Positions 18,199 through 28,255 of a DNA stretch of 64,000 nucleotides are shown here, one piece after another. Position 1 is the stretch's first letter. Each line of letters starts with the position of its first letter. The stretch comes from Streptomyces capitiformicae (GTDB taxonomy: Bacteria; Actinomycetota; Actinomycetes; Streptomycetales; Streptomycetaceae). The notes beneath the pieces were generated by a model, which saw only the letters and a program-made list of their open reading frames with translations, ran no database searches and was not told the origin of the DNA. Both the position numbers and the translations under genes were made by a program. The stretch spans positions 10,785,957-10,849,956 of the forward strand of contig NZ_CP022161.1 in assembly GCF_002214185.1 (NCBI RefSeq). Direction: 5' to 3'.

Positions 18199-18297
18199 AC
18201 CTTCGACGAGCGGCTACCGGCCATGTGACGACGTACGACATCCCGCAACCGCTGGGCAGGGGCCCGGCGGGCGGGACCCATACTTCTCCACGAGGAT

Positions 18298-18693
18298 GAG
18301 CACATCCGCCTCGACGAGTCGGCCTGGTCCACGCGCCCCGCGGCGCCGGCTGTGGTGGCGGCTGCTGCTCGTCGGGGTGACCGCGCTGCTGCCGTGGGTC
18401 GTGGAGACGGTCGTGAACCGGCTCGGCTCCGGCGGGGTCGCCCGGCAACTGGCCATCCGCCGACTTCAGTTGAGCAGCGGCACGGCCGCCCGCATGGTCA
18501 ACGGCATCGCGGTCGCGGTGGCGGGCGCCTCGCCCTGCAGATGCTGTTCTCCGGGCTGCAGGGCCAGTACACCAAGCACACCACCAACGACCTCACCCGG
18601 GCCCAGATGCACGCGGACCTATGGGACAAGGTCCCGCTCGCCCGGGCGGCGGCCGACTTCAAGGCGACCATCAGCGGGGTGTGTCCGGTGTGA
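18298..18693 (+). pseudogene. Small hypothetical membrane protein with a frameshift
   Basis: ATG 18298 opens a frame with a basic N terminus and one membrane segment (LLLVGVTALLPWVVETVV). Near 18527 the coding signal switches frame: the second part reads LALQMLFSGLQGQYTKHT and ends at 18693. A single missing C in the GGCGC near 18527 would join both parts into about 131 residues. I do not recognise the family. The last about 15 nt overlap an integrase remnant read on the other strand, so the 3' end may also be a junction. Confidence 0.45.
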
Positions 18694-18835
18694 CGAAGTT
18701 CGTAGAACCGGAAGCCGTCCGGGAGGCCGACGGCCGCGCGAGCGCGTCGTCGTTTTCCGCCGACGGAGGTGTGCCGGAAGGGAACCTCTCTCTCACCGAG
18801 GAAGACCAGTCCGTCGGGCTCCTCCTCGGCGTTCC
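18678..18835 (-). pseudogene. Tyrosine recombinase (phage-type integrase) fragment
   Basis: On the minus strand the frame reads EEPDGLVFLGEREVPFRH, then RARAAVGLPDGFRFYELRHTGHT. The LRHTGHT segment matches box II (HxLRHTxxT) of actinobacterial integrases of integrative elements, preceded by the usual GLPxGFxFxDLRH. Only about 52 residues remain; the catalytic Tyr and N-terminal domains are gone. With three tRNA-Gly-derived segments in the window, it suggests a dead integrative element. Confidence 0.7.
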
Positions 18836-19037
18836 AGGCGCAGCGCTGCGTCACCTCCTGGGGGAAGGAACTGCCCGTGCCGGCGGCGAGATCACCGCCT
18901 CCCACGACATCGGCACTGGCCGTCACGGTCGTGGGGGCGGTCGCACGCCTCGGGAAGGTGCGGTCGAGCACCTGTAGGAAGCGCCGGTCGGCAGGGGACC
19001 GGCCGCATGGTGCGGCGTCGGTGATTGGGTGGACGCG

Positions 19038-21857
19038 CTACCGGGAGAACGAGAAGTACAGGGTTCGGCCGTAGTCGCCCGTCGCCGTGGTGGGGCCGCC
19101 GCTGGGGCCGGTCGCGGCCGGCGGGTCGAACTTGGTGCCGATCGCCGGGATGGCGTCGAGGAACGACAGATCTCCCTTCGGGAAGGGCGGCGCGGTGTGG
19201 CGGGGGTCGGGTCCGAACCGGGGGGTGAAGAGGCGCAGGTAGAGGTCCTCGTCCTCGGAGACGACCGTGAGACGTCCGGCGGTGGTGTGCAGGGACGCCC
19301 AGCGGACGTCCGCGTGGTAGCCCTTGAACTCCGGGTACGCCCAGCCGTCGGCACCGGTCGCGGTGTCGTTGTACTCCTTCGTCCAGACGTCCGTCGCGAC
19401 CCCGCGCAGCCGGTTCTTCCACACCCTGTGGGGTCCGTGACCGAGCCATGTCACGCCGGTCACCTGCGATTCGGGATGGTCGAAGCCGACGCCGAAGAGG
19501 TCGTGCTCGCCGGTGAGGTGGTAGCGGTAGTCCAACTGCAGCCAGCCGCTGGGATGCAGACGCCACCGGACGTGGCGCAGCACGCCGGAGTACTCGGCCT
19601 CCACCGTGTAACCGTCGCCGTCGGGCCCGTGCGTCAGGCGGGCGAGGTCGGCCGTGCCGGTGGTGGGCAGCGGGCCGCGGGACAGCGCGAAGTCCTTCCC
19701 TCGGTGGGTGACACCGGCCAGCATGCCCGTCGTGGCGTCGAGCGTGACCGTGGTGTGGCGGGATACGAGGGTGAGCCTGTCGTCCGAGAGAGAGCCGCGT
19801 ACGGCTGGTCCCGGGCACGTCCGAACCAGCCGTCGGGCCTGGTCGGCGGCGGACGTGATGGTCCATGTCCAGCTGCGGATCTCGCGGCCGTCCGCATCGG
19901 TGACGGTGAGCGCCAGGGCGTCGGCGCGTCGCCAGCCGTACGGCAGGGGCAGGCGCAGCACCCCTTGCGCGCCGGGCTCGATGTCCGGAGCGGAGGCGGT
20001 GCCCTCGGCGCGCACCGTGTGGCCGTCCCGCCGCTGCGACGGGGTGCGGAAGTCCAGGAGCCGCCAAGTGAAGTGGCAGGCACGGGTGTTGGTGAAGGCG
20101 TAGTGGTTGGTGAGGCCGATCCGCCCGTCGAAGTCGTCCGGCAGGCCGGAGGTGAACCGCTCGGGCTCGGCGAGTTGTACGGGAGACCAGATGTCCTTGA
20201 TCGTGTAGAAGCTGGCCTCCTTCTCGCGGAAGGGGCCGAGGATGCCGTCGGGTGCGGCGTTGTTCGCCACATCGATGGCGCCGCCGAGGTCGTCCCGCAC
20301 GATGCCCTCGTCGAGCAGTGCCCACAGGAAGCCTCCGGCGGAGAGCCGTTCACGGCCCATCAGCTTCCAGTAGTCGTCGAGGCCCGCGCCGGCGCCGCCG
20401 TCGTAGAGGCCGTGGAGGAACTCGGTGGGCATGAAGACGTCGCTGCGTTCCTGGAGGATGCGGCGCGTGCTGTCGTACGTCTCGTAGTGGTCGGTGTTGA
20501 TGCCGCCGAAGTTCGCCCAGGGGTGGAGGACGGTGCGCTGCTGGGGGTCGTGGCGGGCGTAGTCGGCGTCGAGGGCGGTGTTCCAGCCGCCTTCGTTGCC
20601 GTTGCACCAGAACAGGATCGACGGGTGGTTGACATCACGGGTGACCATCGAGGCGACGAGGGGCCTGCCCGCCTCCTCGTCGTAGAACTTCTGCCAGCCG
20701 GCCAGTTCGTCGAGCACGTACAACCCGAGTTCGTCGGCGAGGTCGAGGAAGTGCGTGTCCGGCGGGTAGTGGGCCATCCGGACCGCGTTCATGTTCATCT
20801 CCTGCATCAGGAGGATGTCCTTGCGGCTGATGCGCGCGCTGGTCGCCCGGCCGGACGTGGGCCAGATGGTGTGCCGGTTGGCTCCCTTGAGGAGGATCTT
20901 GACGCCGTTGACGTACACGCCGTCGCCGGGGCGCACCTCGACGGTGCGGAAGCCGAATCTCTCGTCGACGCGGTGGACGGTGCGGTCGTCGGCGCGGAGC
21001 GCGACCTCGACGCGGTAGAGGTGCGGGGTCTCCGCCGTCCACTGCCGGGGGGAGTCCACAGCGGTTTTCAGGGTCACCTTCGTGTCGCCGGGAGCGACGG
21101 CCGCGGTGAACGGGGCGCCGACCGGGCGCCCGGAGAGGTCGGTGACCCGGGCGACGAGACGGTCGGCGGAACCGGTACCCGACAGATGGGCGTCGATCCG
21201 CAGCGTGCCGTCGGCGCGGGCGTCCACGGCGATGCGTTCGATGTGCTGGAGCGGGACCGCCTCAAGGTGGACGGGGCGGTAGATGCCGCCGAAGTTCCAG
21301 TAGTCCCCCAGGCGTTCGGCCCGGTTGACGGAGTCGTCGGTGGACTCCTTGCTGACGGTCACCTCCAGGAGGTTGTCCTGCCCCGGACGCAGCTTTCCGG
21401 TCACCTCGTAACGGAACCGGTAGAAGCCGCCGCGGTGGACGGGCCCGGCCGACTCGCCGTTGATCCACGCCTCGGTCTCGGTCATCGCCCCTTCGAACAC
21501 GAGGAAGACGCGTCTGTCACGCCAGTGGGCGGGCGGCGTGAAGGTGTGCCGGTAGCGGCCTTTCTCCTCCGGGCGCAGGTTCCACCCGTAGTTGTACGTG
21601 CCGTATCCGTGGAACTCCCAGTTGGACGGAACCGGGATGCTGCCCCAACTGCCGCTGCGCCGACCGCTGGTGCACAGGAAGTCCCAGTCGACCGGGTGGT
21701 CGGCGTCCTCTCCGGACAGATACAGGCGCTCGGTGCGCGTGGAGGCGTCCGCTGCGTCGGCTGTCCCGGCGGCCCGGGCCGAGCCCGCGGGAAGGCCTCC
21801 GGCGACGGCCGCGCCGGCGGCGCCGAGGATCAGAACGCCACGGCGTGACAACTGCAT
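19038..21857 (-). CDS. Secreted GH2 family beta-galactosidase-like glycoside hydrolase
   Basis: ATG 21857 follows GGAGAAGTT. A Tat signal peptide is present (SRRGVLILGAAGAAVAGGLP, cleavage near ARA). Domains: N-terminal GH2 sugar-binding fold (WEFHGYGTYNYGWN, about 60-220), Ig-like sandwich (to about 330) and TIM barrel (about 330-610) with the acid/base Glu in FWCNGNEGGWN and the probable nucleophile Glu in MPTEFLHGLYDG. A small-chain-like beta domain with WLGHGPHRVWKNR follows (about 740-940). It is full length (939 residues). Exact specificity is not readable. It sits with the GH43 and esterase genes on one strand and has a GAAGCGCTT-containing site upstream. Confidence 0.9.
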   Translation of the reverse strand: MQLSRRGVLILGAAGAAVAGGLPAGSARAAGTADAADASTRTERLYLSGEDADHPVDWDFLCTSGRRSGSWGSIPVPSNWEFHGYGTYNYGWNLRPEEKGRYRHTFTPPAHWRDRRVFLVFEGAMTETEAWINGESAGPVHRGGFYRFRYEVTGKLRPGQDNLLEVTVSKESTDDSVNRAERLGDYWNFGGIYRPVHLEAVPLQHIERIAVDARADGTLRIDAHLSGTGSADRLVARVTDLSGRPVGAPFTAAVAPGDTKVTLKTAVDSPRQWTAETPHLYRVEVALRADDRTVHRVDERFGFRTVEVRPGDGVYVNGVKILLKGANRHTIWPTSGRATSARISRKDILLMQEMNMNAVRMAHYPPDTHFLDLADELGLYVLDELAGWQKFYDEEAGRPLVASMVTRDVNHPSILFWCNGNEGGWNTALDADYARHDPQQRTVLHPWANFGGINTDHYETYDSTRRILQERSDVFMPTEFLHGLYDGGAGAGLDDYWKLMGRERLSAGGFLWALLDEGIVRDDLGGAIDVANNAAPDGILGPFREKEASFYTIKDIWSPVQLAEPERFTSGLPDDFDGRIGLTNHYAFTNTRACHFTWRLLDFRTPSQRRDGHTVRAEGTASAPDIEPGAQGVLRLPLPYGWRRADALALTVTDADGREIRSWTWTITSAADQARRLVRTCPGPAVRGSLSDDRLTLVSRHTTVTLDATTGMLAGVTHRGKDFALSRGPLPTTGTADLARLTHGPDGDGYTVEAEYSGVLRHVRWRLHPSGWLQLDYRYHLTGEHDLFGVGFDHPESQVTGVTWLGHGPHRVWKNRLRGVATDVWTKEYNDTATGADGWAYPEFKGYHADVRWASLHTTAGRLTVVSEDEDLYLRLFTPRFGPDPRHTAPPFPKGDLSFLDAIPAIGTKFDPPAATGPSGGPTTATGDYGRTLYFSFSR

Positions 21858-21945
21858 AACTTCTCCAGCCTTCAAGGAACCGTCGGGGTGGGGGAACGGC
21901 ACGGACGTGCGGGGTAGCCGACGGGCCCGGTCGGCACACGGCCAA

Positions 21946-21961
21946 TCGAAGCGCTTGCGCA
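21946..21961 (-). promoter_or_regulatory. LacI-like operator upstream of GH2
   Basis: Read on the minus strand the site is GCGCAAGCGCTTCGAT, sharing AAGCGCTTCGA with the two esterase sites. It lies about 90 nt upstream of the start codon. A common repressor for esterase and GH2 is suggested. Confidence 0.62.
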
Positions 21962-22195
21962 CACAACGCCGCAGCTCACAGCACACGTGCAGGAGCGACG
22001 ACGACATTAGGAGTCGAATGAATCGAACACAAGAGGGCAGCAGAAGGTACAGGCGCCGCCGGAATCGCCAAGTCAGCGCCGGCACTGCAAAGCCGCACGG
22101 GCAGGTGCGCTCGCCCGCATGCTGCGCGGCGACGCCGAGCGGTACGGATGGGACCAGGCGGCAGCCGCCGGGCTCATCGCCACCTGATGAAGGAC
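21962..22195. other. Junction zone between GH2 promoter and ISAs1 fragment
   Basis: No complete gene. On the plus strand ARMLRGDAERYGWDQAAAAG can be read at about 22108-22170 before stop codons, but I do not recognise it. The stretch probably contains the breakpoint between the GH2 upstream region and the transposase fragment. Confidence 0.3.
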
Positions 22196-22495
22196 TGTGC
22201 GCGATCGCCGTCGACGGCAAGAGCCTGCGCGGATCGCGCACCGCGGCGAGGAGGGCGGTGCATTTGCTGGCAGCCGTCACCCACGGCGAAGGCGCGACGC
22301 TGAACCAGCGGCAGGTCGCCGGGAAGAAGGGTGAGATCAGCGAGTTCAAGCCTCTTCTCGCTCCGCTCGACCTGGTCGGCCGCACCGTCACGTTCGACGC
22401 CCTGCACACCCAGCACGCTCACGCGCAGTTCCTCGTCGAGGAGAAGAAGGCCGACTACATCGCGATCGTGAAGGACAACCAGTGCGCCACGAGGC
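22196..22495 (+). pseudogene. ISAs1 family transposase fragment
   Basis: The frame reads [53 protein letters not shown] and [13 protein letters not shown], ending YIAIVKDNQ. This is the core DDE region of ISAs1/H-repeat transposases (VDGKxxRGS, DALHTQ, VKxNQ). The N-terminal domain and the C-terminal third are missing. Downstream at about 22500 the sequence passes into PKS DNA of the opposite strand. It is an inactive remnant sitting exactly at a PKS breakpoint. Confidence 0.82.
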
Positions 22496-22509
22496 GCTTT
22501 GACACATCC

Positions 22510-25500
22510 CCGCCGCAGGCGGGACAGACTCGAAGGGAGGTCTGCTGGGTCCGATGGCGCCACCAGACCACCGACGACCGACTCGACCCACTCATCACCA
22601 CCCGCACCGCCAGCCGGCTCAACCACCAGCCAACGCCCGGACAAGGACGCCGAGTTGGGGATTTCAGCCGCCGGACGCCAGTCGACGCGGTAGCGCAAGG
22701 CGTCCACCTGCGCCTGCTCGACACTCCTGCGCCGCCAGGCGGACAACGCTGGCAGTACCGCGCCCACGACCTCCTCCCCCAGCTCCAACTCCCCGGCCAG
22801 GACCTCCAGGTCCTCGCGCTCGACCGCCTCCCAGAAGCGGGCGTCGATCTCGCCGCCGGAGGCCGGCGACGGCTCCTGTGCTGCCCCGCCCGAACGCAGC
22901 CAGAAGCTCTGGTGCTGGAAGGCGTACGGAGGCAGCTCCGCCACCGGCGTGTCGGGGGCCGCGCCGAACGCCTGAGCCCAGTCGACGTCGACCCCGCTGA
23001 CGTGCAGTGAGGCCAGGGCTGCGTAAAGGCTCGGGATCTCCGGACGGTCCTTGCGCAGAGCGGGACTCAGTACTGGTTCAAGGCCGTCAACAGCCGGACC
23101 GTCGTCGAGGCAGGCGCGGGCGAGTGCGGTGAGGGTTCCGTCGGGGCCGATTTCGAGGTAGCGGGTGACGCCCTGTTCCCGCAGTCGGCGGACGTCGTCG
23201 GCGAAGCGGACAGGCTGGCGGACGTGGGCGGTCCAGTAGCCGGCGGCGCACAGTTCGCCCGGGTCGGCGAGGGCGCCGGTGACGTCGGAGACGATCGGGA
23301 TCTGGGGGCGGTGGTAGGTCAGGCTCTCCGCGACGTGCAGGAAGTCCCGCAGCATCGGCTCCATCAGCGGTGAGTGGAAGGCATGGCTGACCCGCAGCCT
23401 GCTCACCCGGCGGCCGAGGGCGGAGAAGTGCTCGGCGATCCGCACCACGTCGTCCTCGGCACCGGAGACGACGACGGACCGCGGCCCGTTGACGGCGCCG
23501 ATACCGACCCGCTCGCCGAGCAGCGGCAGCACCTCGTCCTCGGACGCCTCCACGGCGGTCATGGCACCGCCCGGGGGCAGCGCCTGCATCAGCCGGCCAC
23601 GGGCGGCGACCAGTCGGCAGGCGTCCTCCAGTGACCAGACACCGGCGACGTAGGCCGCGGTGATCTCGCCGATGGAGTGCCCGGCGAGTACGTCCGGCCG
23701 CACCCCCCACGACTCCACCAGCCGGAACAGCGCCACTTCGAAGGCGAACACGGCGGGCTGGGTGAACTCGGTCCGGTTCAGGGCGGTTTCATCGTCGCCG
23801 AAGACGATCTCCCGCAGCGGAAGGGACAGTTCGGTATCCATGTACGCGCACACCGAGTCGAAGGCATCCGCGAAGACCGGGAACGCTTCGTACAACTCAC
23901 GCCCCATACCGACGCGTTGCGATCCCTGCCCCGCGAACAGGAAGGCCAGGCCTCCCTCCAGCTCGACGCTCCCGACGGTGGATACGAGCGCGGAGGACTC
24001 ACCACGAGCCACGGACCTGAGCGCGGCGAGCAGAGTGTCACGGTCCTCGCCGATGACGACGGCGCGGTGTTCGAACGCGGTGCGGGAGACGGCGAGCGAG
24101 TGTCCGATCTCCACCGGGTCCGACTCGGGCCGGGCCGCGAGGTGTTCGGCGGTCCTGGCGGCCTGCGCGCGCAGCGCCTCGGCGCTGCGGCCGGAGACCA
24201 GCCAGGGCACGACCGGCGACGGGGGCCGCAAGGTGGCCGACGGCCCCGATGGCTCAGCGGCGTCGGCGGGGAACGGTTCCTCAAGGATCACGTGGGCGTT
24301 GGTGCCGCTGAGCCCGAAGGAGGAGACCCCGGCACGACGCGGCCGGTCCTCCCGCCTCGCCCAGTCGCGCGCCTCGGTGAGCAGGCGTACGTCACCGGCG
24401 GTCCAGTCGACGTGGGACGACGGCGCATCCACGTGAAGCGTCCGCGGCAGCACCTCGTTCCGCATCGCCAGCACCATTTTCATCACACCGGCGACACCGG
24501 CGGCGGCCTGCGTGTGACCGATGTTCGACTTCACCGACCCCAGCCACAACGGCCGCTCGTCCGACCGGCCCTGCCCATACGTCGCCAGCAGCGCCTGCGC
24601 CTCGATCGGATCGCCCAACGTCGTCCCCGTACCGTGCGCCTCCACCGCGTCCACGTCGGCCGGCGTGAGCCCGGCGGCGCCCAGCGCGGCCCTGATCACT
24701 CGCTGCTGCGACGGGCCGTTCGGCGCCGTAAGACCGTTCGAAGCGCCGTCCTGATTGACCGCGCTGCCCCGCACCACGGCCAGCACGCGGTGACCCTTGC
24801 GCCGGGCGTCGGACAGCCGCTCCACCAGCAGCATGCCCACGCCCTCACCCCAGCCGGTGCCGTCGGCGGCATCGGCGAAGGCCTTGCAGCGCCCGTCGAC
24901 AGCGAGACCCCGCTGCCGCGCGAACTCCACGAACACGGCGGGACTGGCCATCACCGTCACACCACCGGCCAGCGCCAGGTCGCACTCACGGTTCCGCAGC
25001 GCCTGCACCGCCAGATGCAGCGCCACCAGCGACGACGAGCACGCCGTGTCCACCGTCACCGCCGGACCCTCAAGCCCCAGCGCGTAGGCGACCCGCCCGG
25101 AGGCGAGGCTGGTGGCGCTGCCGGTGAGCAGGTGTCCGCGTACGTCGTCGGGGACGTCGGAGAGGGCGGCGCCGTAGCCCTGGTAGCCGCAGCCGACGAA
25201 CAGACCGGTGCGGCTGCCGCGCAGGGCGCGCGGGTCGAGGCCCGCGCGCTCGACGGCCTCCCAGGAGACCTCGAGGAGCAGCCGCTGCTGCGGGTCGACG
25301 GCGACCGCCTCGCGGGGCGAGATACCGAAGAAGGCGGCGTCGAAGGCGTCCGCGTCGGACAGGAAGGCGCCCTGGTCGACGTAACTGGTGCCGGGGCGCA
25401 GGGAGTCGGGGTCGTGGAGCGCGTCGAGGTCCCAGCCCCGGTCGGCCGGGAAGGAGGTGATGGCGTCGCCACCGGCGGCCACGAGGTCCCAGAGTTCTTC

Positions 25501-28105
25501 GGGTGAGCTGATCCGGCCGGGGAGGCGGCAGGCCATGGCGACGATGGCGATGGGATCGTCGTGCGCGCCGCCCGCCACAGCCGGGACCGGTGTCACGGCG
25601 GTCACGGTCGAGGTTCGGCCGTTCTCAAAGGTCTCAACGGTCTCGACGGCCGAACCGTCGAGTTCGTGGAGCAGGTGGTCGGCGAGGGCGACCGGTGTCG
25701 GATGGTCGAAGACCAGGGTCGTCGGCAGGGCGAGGCCTGTCTCGGCGGCCAGGAGGTTGCGCAGTTCGACGGCGGTGAGCGAGTCGAAGCCGCAGTCCTG
25801 GAAGGCGCGGGTCGGCTGGATGGTCTCCGGCGTCGGATGACCGAGCGCTGCGGCCGCGCTGCCGCGCACCGTCTTGAGGAGCAGTTGCCGGCGCTCGGCC
25901 GCGCCCAGCGGGGCCAGGCGGGTGCGGAGGCGACCACCGTGCCCGGCGGCCTGCGGGTCGTCGTCCGCGCCGGCCCGCCGCATGGCTCGTACGGCCTCCG
26001 GGATACGGCTGAGCAGCGCGGCACCCGGCAGTCCCCGCCGCGCGATGGCGATCCTGGACCAGTCGAGGTCGGAGACCAGCGCCCAGGTGTCGTCGTGGGC
26101 GAGGACGTGACCGAGGGCGGTCAGGGCGGGTTCGGGCTCCATCGGGGTCAGGCCGCCGCGTCGCAGGCGGGCCAGTACGGCGGGGTCGTCGGCCATGCCT
26201 CCGCCCGCCCAGGGGCCCCAGGCGACGGAGGTGGCCGGGAGTCCGGCCGCGCGGCGCTGTCGGGCGAGGGCGTCGAGGAAGGCGTTGCCGGCCGCGTATC
26301 CGGCCTGTCCGGCCGAGCCGAGGGCGCCGGCGATCGACGAGAACAGCACGAACGCCGTGAGCGGCGTGTCCAGTCGCCGAGTGGCCTCGTCCAAGGTGAC
26401 CGCCGACCGGAGTTTGGCCCGCAGCACGGTGGCGTAGCGCTCGGCGTCCATCGCCGCGAGCGGGGCGTCGTCGAGGACGCCCGCCACGTGCAGTACGGCG
26501 GTCAGCGGCCGGTCGGCGGGGACGGTGGCGAGCAGGGCGTCGAGGGCGTCCCGGTCGGCGGTGTCACAGGCGGCGATGGTGACCTGTGCTCCCGACTCCT
26601 CCAGTTCGCGACGGAGTTCGCCGGCACCGGTGGCGTCGGGGCCGCGCCTGCTGACGAGCAGCAGATGCGCGGCGCCTTCCCGTGCCAGACGGCGGGCGAC
26701 CTGGGCGCCGACCACGCCCGTGCCACCAGTGATCAACGTCGTTCCGTCGAGCCGGAGTTCGGGGCGGGTGTCGGCGGGGCGGGTATCGGCGGCGCGGGTG
26801 ATACGGACCAGTCGGCGGGCGAAGACGCCGGAGTCCCGGACCGCCAGTTCGTTCGCGTCGCCGGGTTCGGCGAGAAGGGATGCCAGCCGGGTCAGGGCGC
26901 GCCGGTCCAGCCGGGCGGGGAGGTCGACGAGCCCGGCCCACAGGTCGGGGTGCTCCACGGCCACGGTCCGGCCGAGGCCCCACGTGGTGGCCTGCACCGG
27001 GTTCGTCAGCGGGTCGGCGGCGCCGACGGACACGGCCGACCGCGTGACCGCCCACAGTCTTACGCCGCTGCCGGCCTCCGTGAGCGCCTGCGCCAGCAGG
27101 GTGTTGAGATGCAGCCCCAGCGGCACCTCGCCATGAGCCGGGTGGGGCGTCTCGGTGAGGGCGAGCAGTGACAACAGGCGTACGTGACCATCGAGTTGAG
27201 CGGTCGCCTCGGTCAACTCCCGCACCATCGCGGCGCGATCCGCGTCGTGCGCCACCGGCAGCGACTGCGCCCGCGCCCCCGCGGCGCACAGGGCCTCGAC
27301 CATGACCGCCGCCGTGTCGGCGGCATCCGGGTCGCCGTCGCAGTGGGGCACGAGCCAGTCCCCGTCCAGGGAGGCCGACGGCGACTCCAGCGGCGTCCAG
27401 GTCTCCCCGTACTGCCAGGATTCAGCCGTCGCCCGCCGCACACTGTCGTGGTGCCAGGACGTCAGGGCGGGCAGCACGGGTGCGAGCACGTCCGGGTCCA
27501 GCCCCAGCCGCTCGGCGAGTTCCTGGACGTCCCCCTTCCGAACGGCCGACCAGAACGCCGAGTCGACCGCGTCGGTCCCCGCTTCGTCGTCGGGGTCGGA
27601 AGCCTCGTCCGCCAGCCAGTAGCGGCGGCGTTGGAAGGCATAGGTCGGCAGTTCGACGCGGCGATCCGCACCGGGGAAGAGCGCGGACCAGTCCGGGCTG
27701 TGCCCGTACGCGTGCAGCGACCCGACCGCCCGCAGCAGGCTCTCGGCCTCCGGTAGGTCCTTGCGCAGGGCCGGCGTGACCACGTACGGCGTTCCTGCCG
27801 CCACCGGGTCGTCCTCGACCGGCTGGGGGAGGACTCCCTGGGTGAGAGCGGCGAGCGTGCCGTCCGGGCCGAGCTCGACGAACCGCGTGACACCGGCCGC
27901 CTCCATGGCCAGGACGGCATCGGCGAACCGTACCGGCCGATGGACGTGTCGCACCCAGTACTCGGGCGACGTCAACTCGGCGGCGACGGCCTCTCCGGTC
28001 ACCGTGGAGACGAGAGGCAGACGGGGCTCGGCGTACGTCAGGCTCTCGGCGACCTCGCGGAAGTCGGCCAGCATCGGCTCCATCAGCGGCGAGTGGAAAC
28101 CGGTC
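22510..28105 (-). CDS. Internal PKS fragment: (AT end)-KR-ACP-KS-AT-(KR start)
   Basis: Homology begins inside an AT at [10 protein letters not shown] (about 28103) and ends in the structural half of a KR at about 22510, so both gene ends are missing. Module 1 remnant: AT C-terminus; KR with [10 protein letters not shown] near 26740, LDD motif (B-type) near 26480 and GQAGYAAGN near 26290; ACP GFDSL near 25785. Module 2: KS with DTACSSS near 25045, EAHGTG near 24640 and NIGHTQ near 24510; AT with GQGSQ near 23930, GHSIGE near 23680 and malonyl-type HAFH near 23375; then [11 protein letters not shown] of a KR N-terminal subdomain. No DH or ER. The unbroken frame over 5.6 kb shows no decay apart from the two cut ends. 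Confidence 0.92.
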
Positions 28106-28235
28106 GTCGTGCTCGCGTACACCGATTTCCCGGTCAGCGTCCGCTGACCGGGGCACACACCAACAAAGAGGAGACATGATGACGGAACTCCGGATCAAAC
28201 TTCCGTCGCTTCTCCGCCATGACTCCCAACTTCCC
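28106..28235 (+). other. Short fragment: end of one gene and start of another
   Basis: Between the PKS cut and the next gene, the plus strand shows [14 protein letters not shown] followed by a stop (28147), then AGAGGAG and ATG 28176 opening [15 protein letters not shown]. That pattern, a stop, a strong ribosome binding site and a start, looks like the middle of an operon from elsewhere, of which only about 130 bp remain. I do not recognise either product. Confidence 0.4.
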
Positions 28236-28255
28236 CTGCAGTCACGGTCTTCACG

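Noticed and set aside
19029..21848. A 939-residue open frame on the plus strand opposite GH2
   Set aside because: Shadow of the GH2 gene; composition is Gly/Val/Arg-rich antisense and it has no recognisable domain.
28106..28158. A start codon near 28158 for the minus-strand PKS fragment
   Set aside because: The first about 18 residues have no PKS similarity and the frame enters the AT domain in its middle; the true start is lost.
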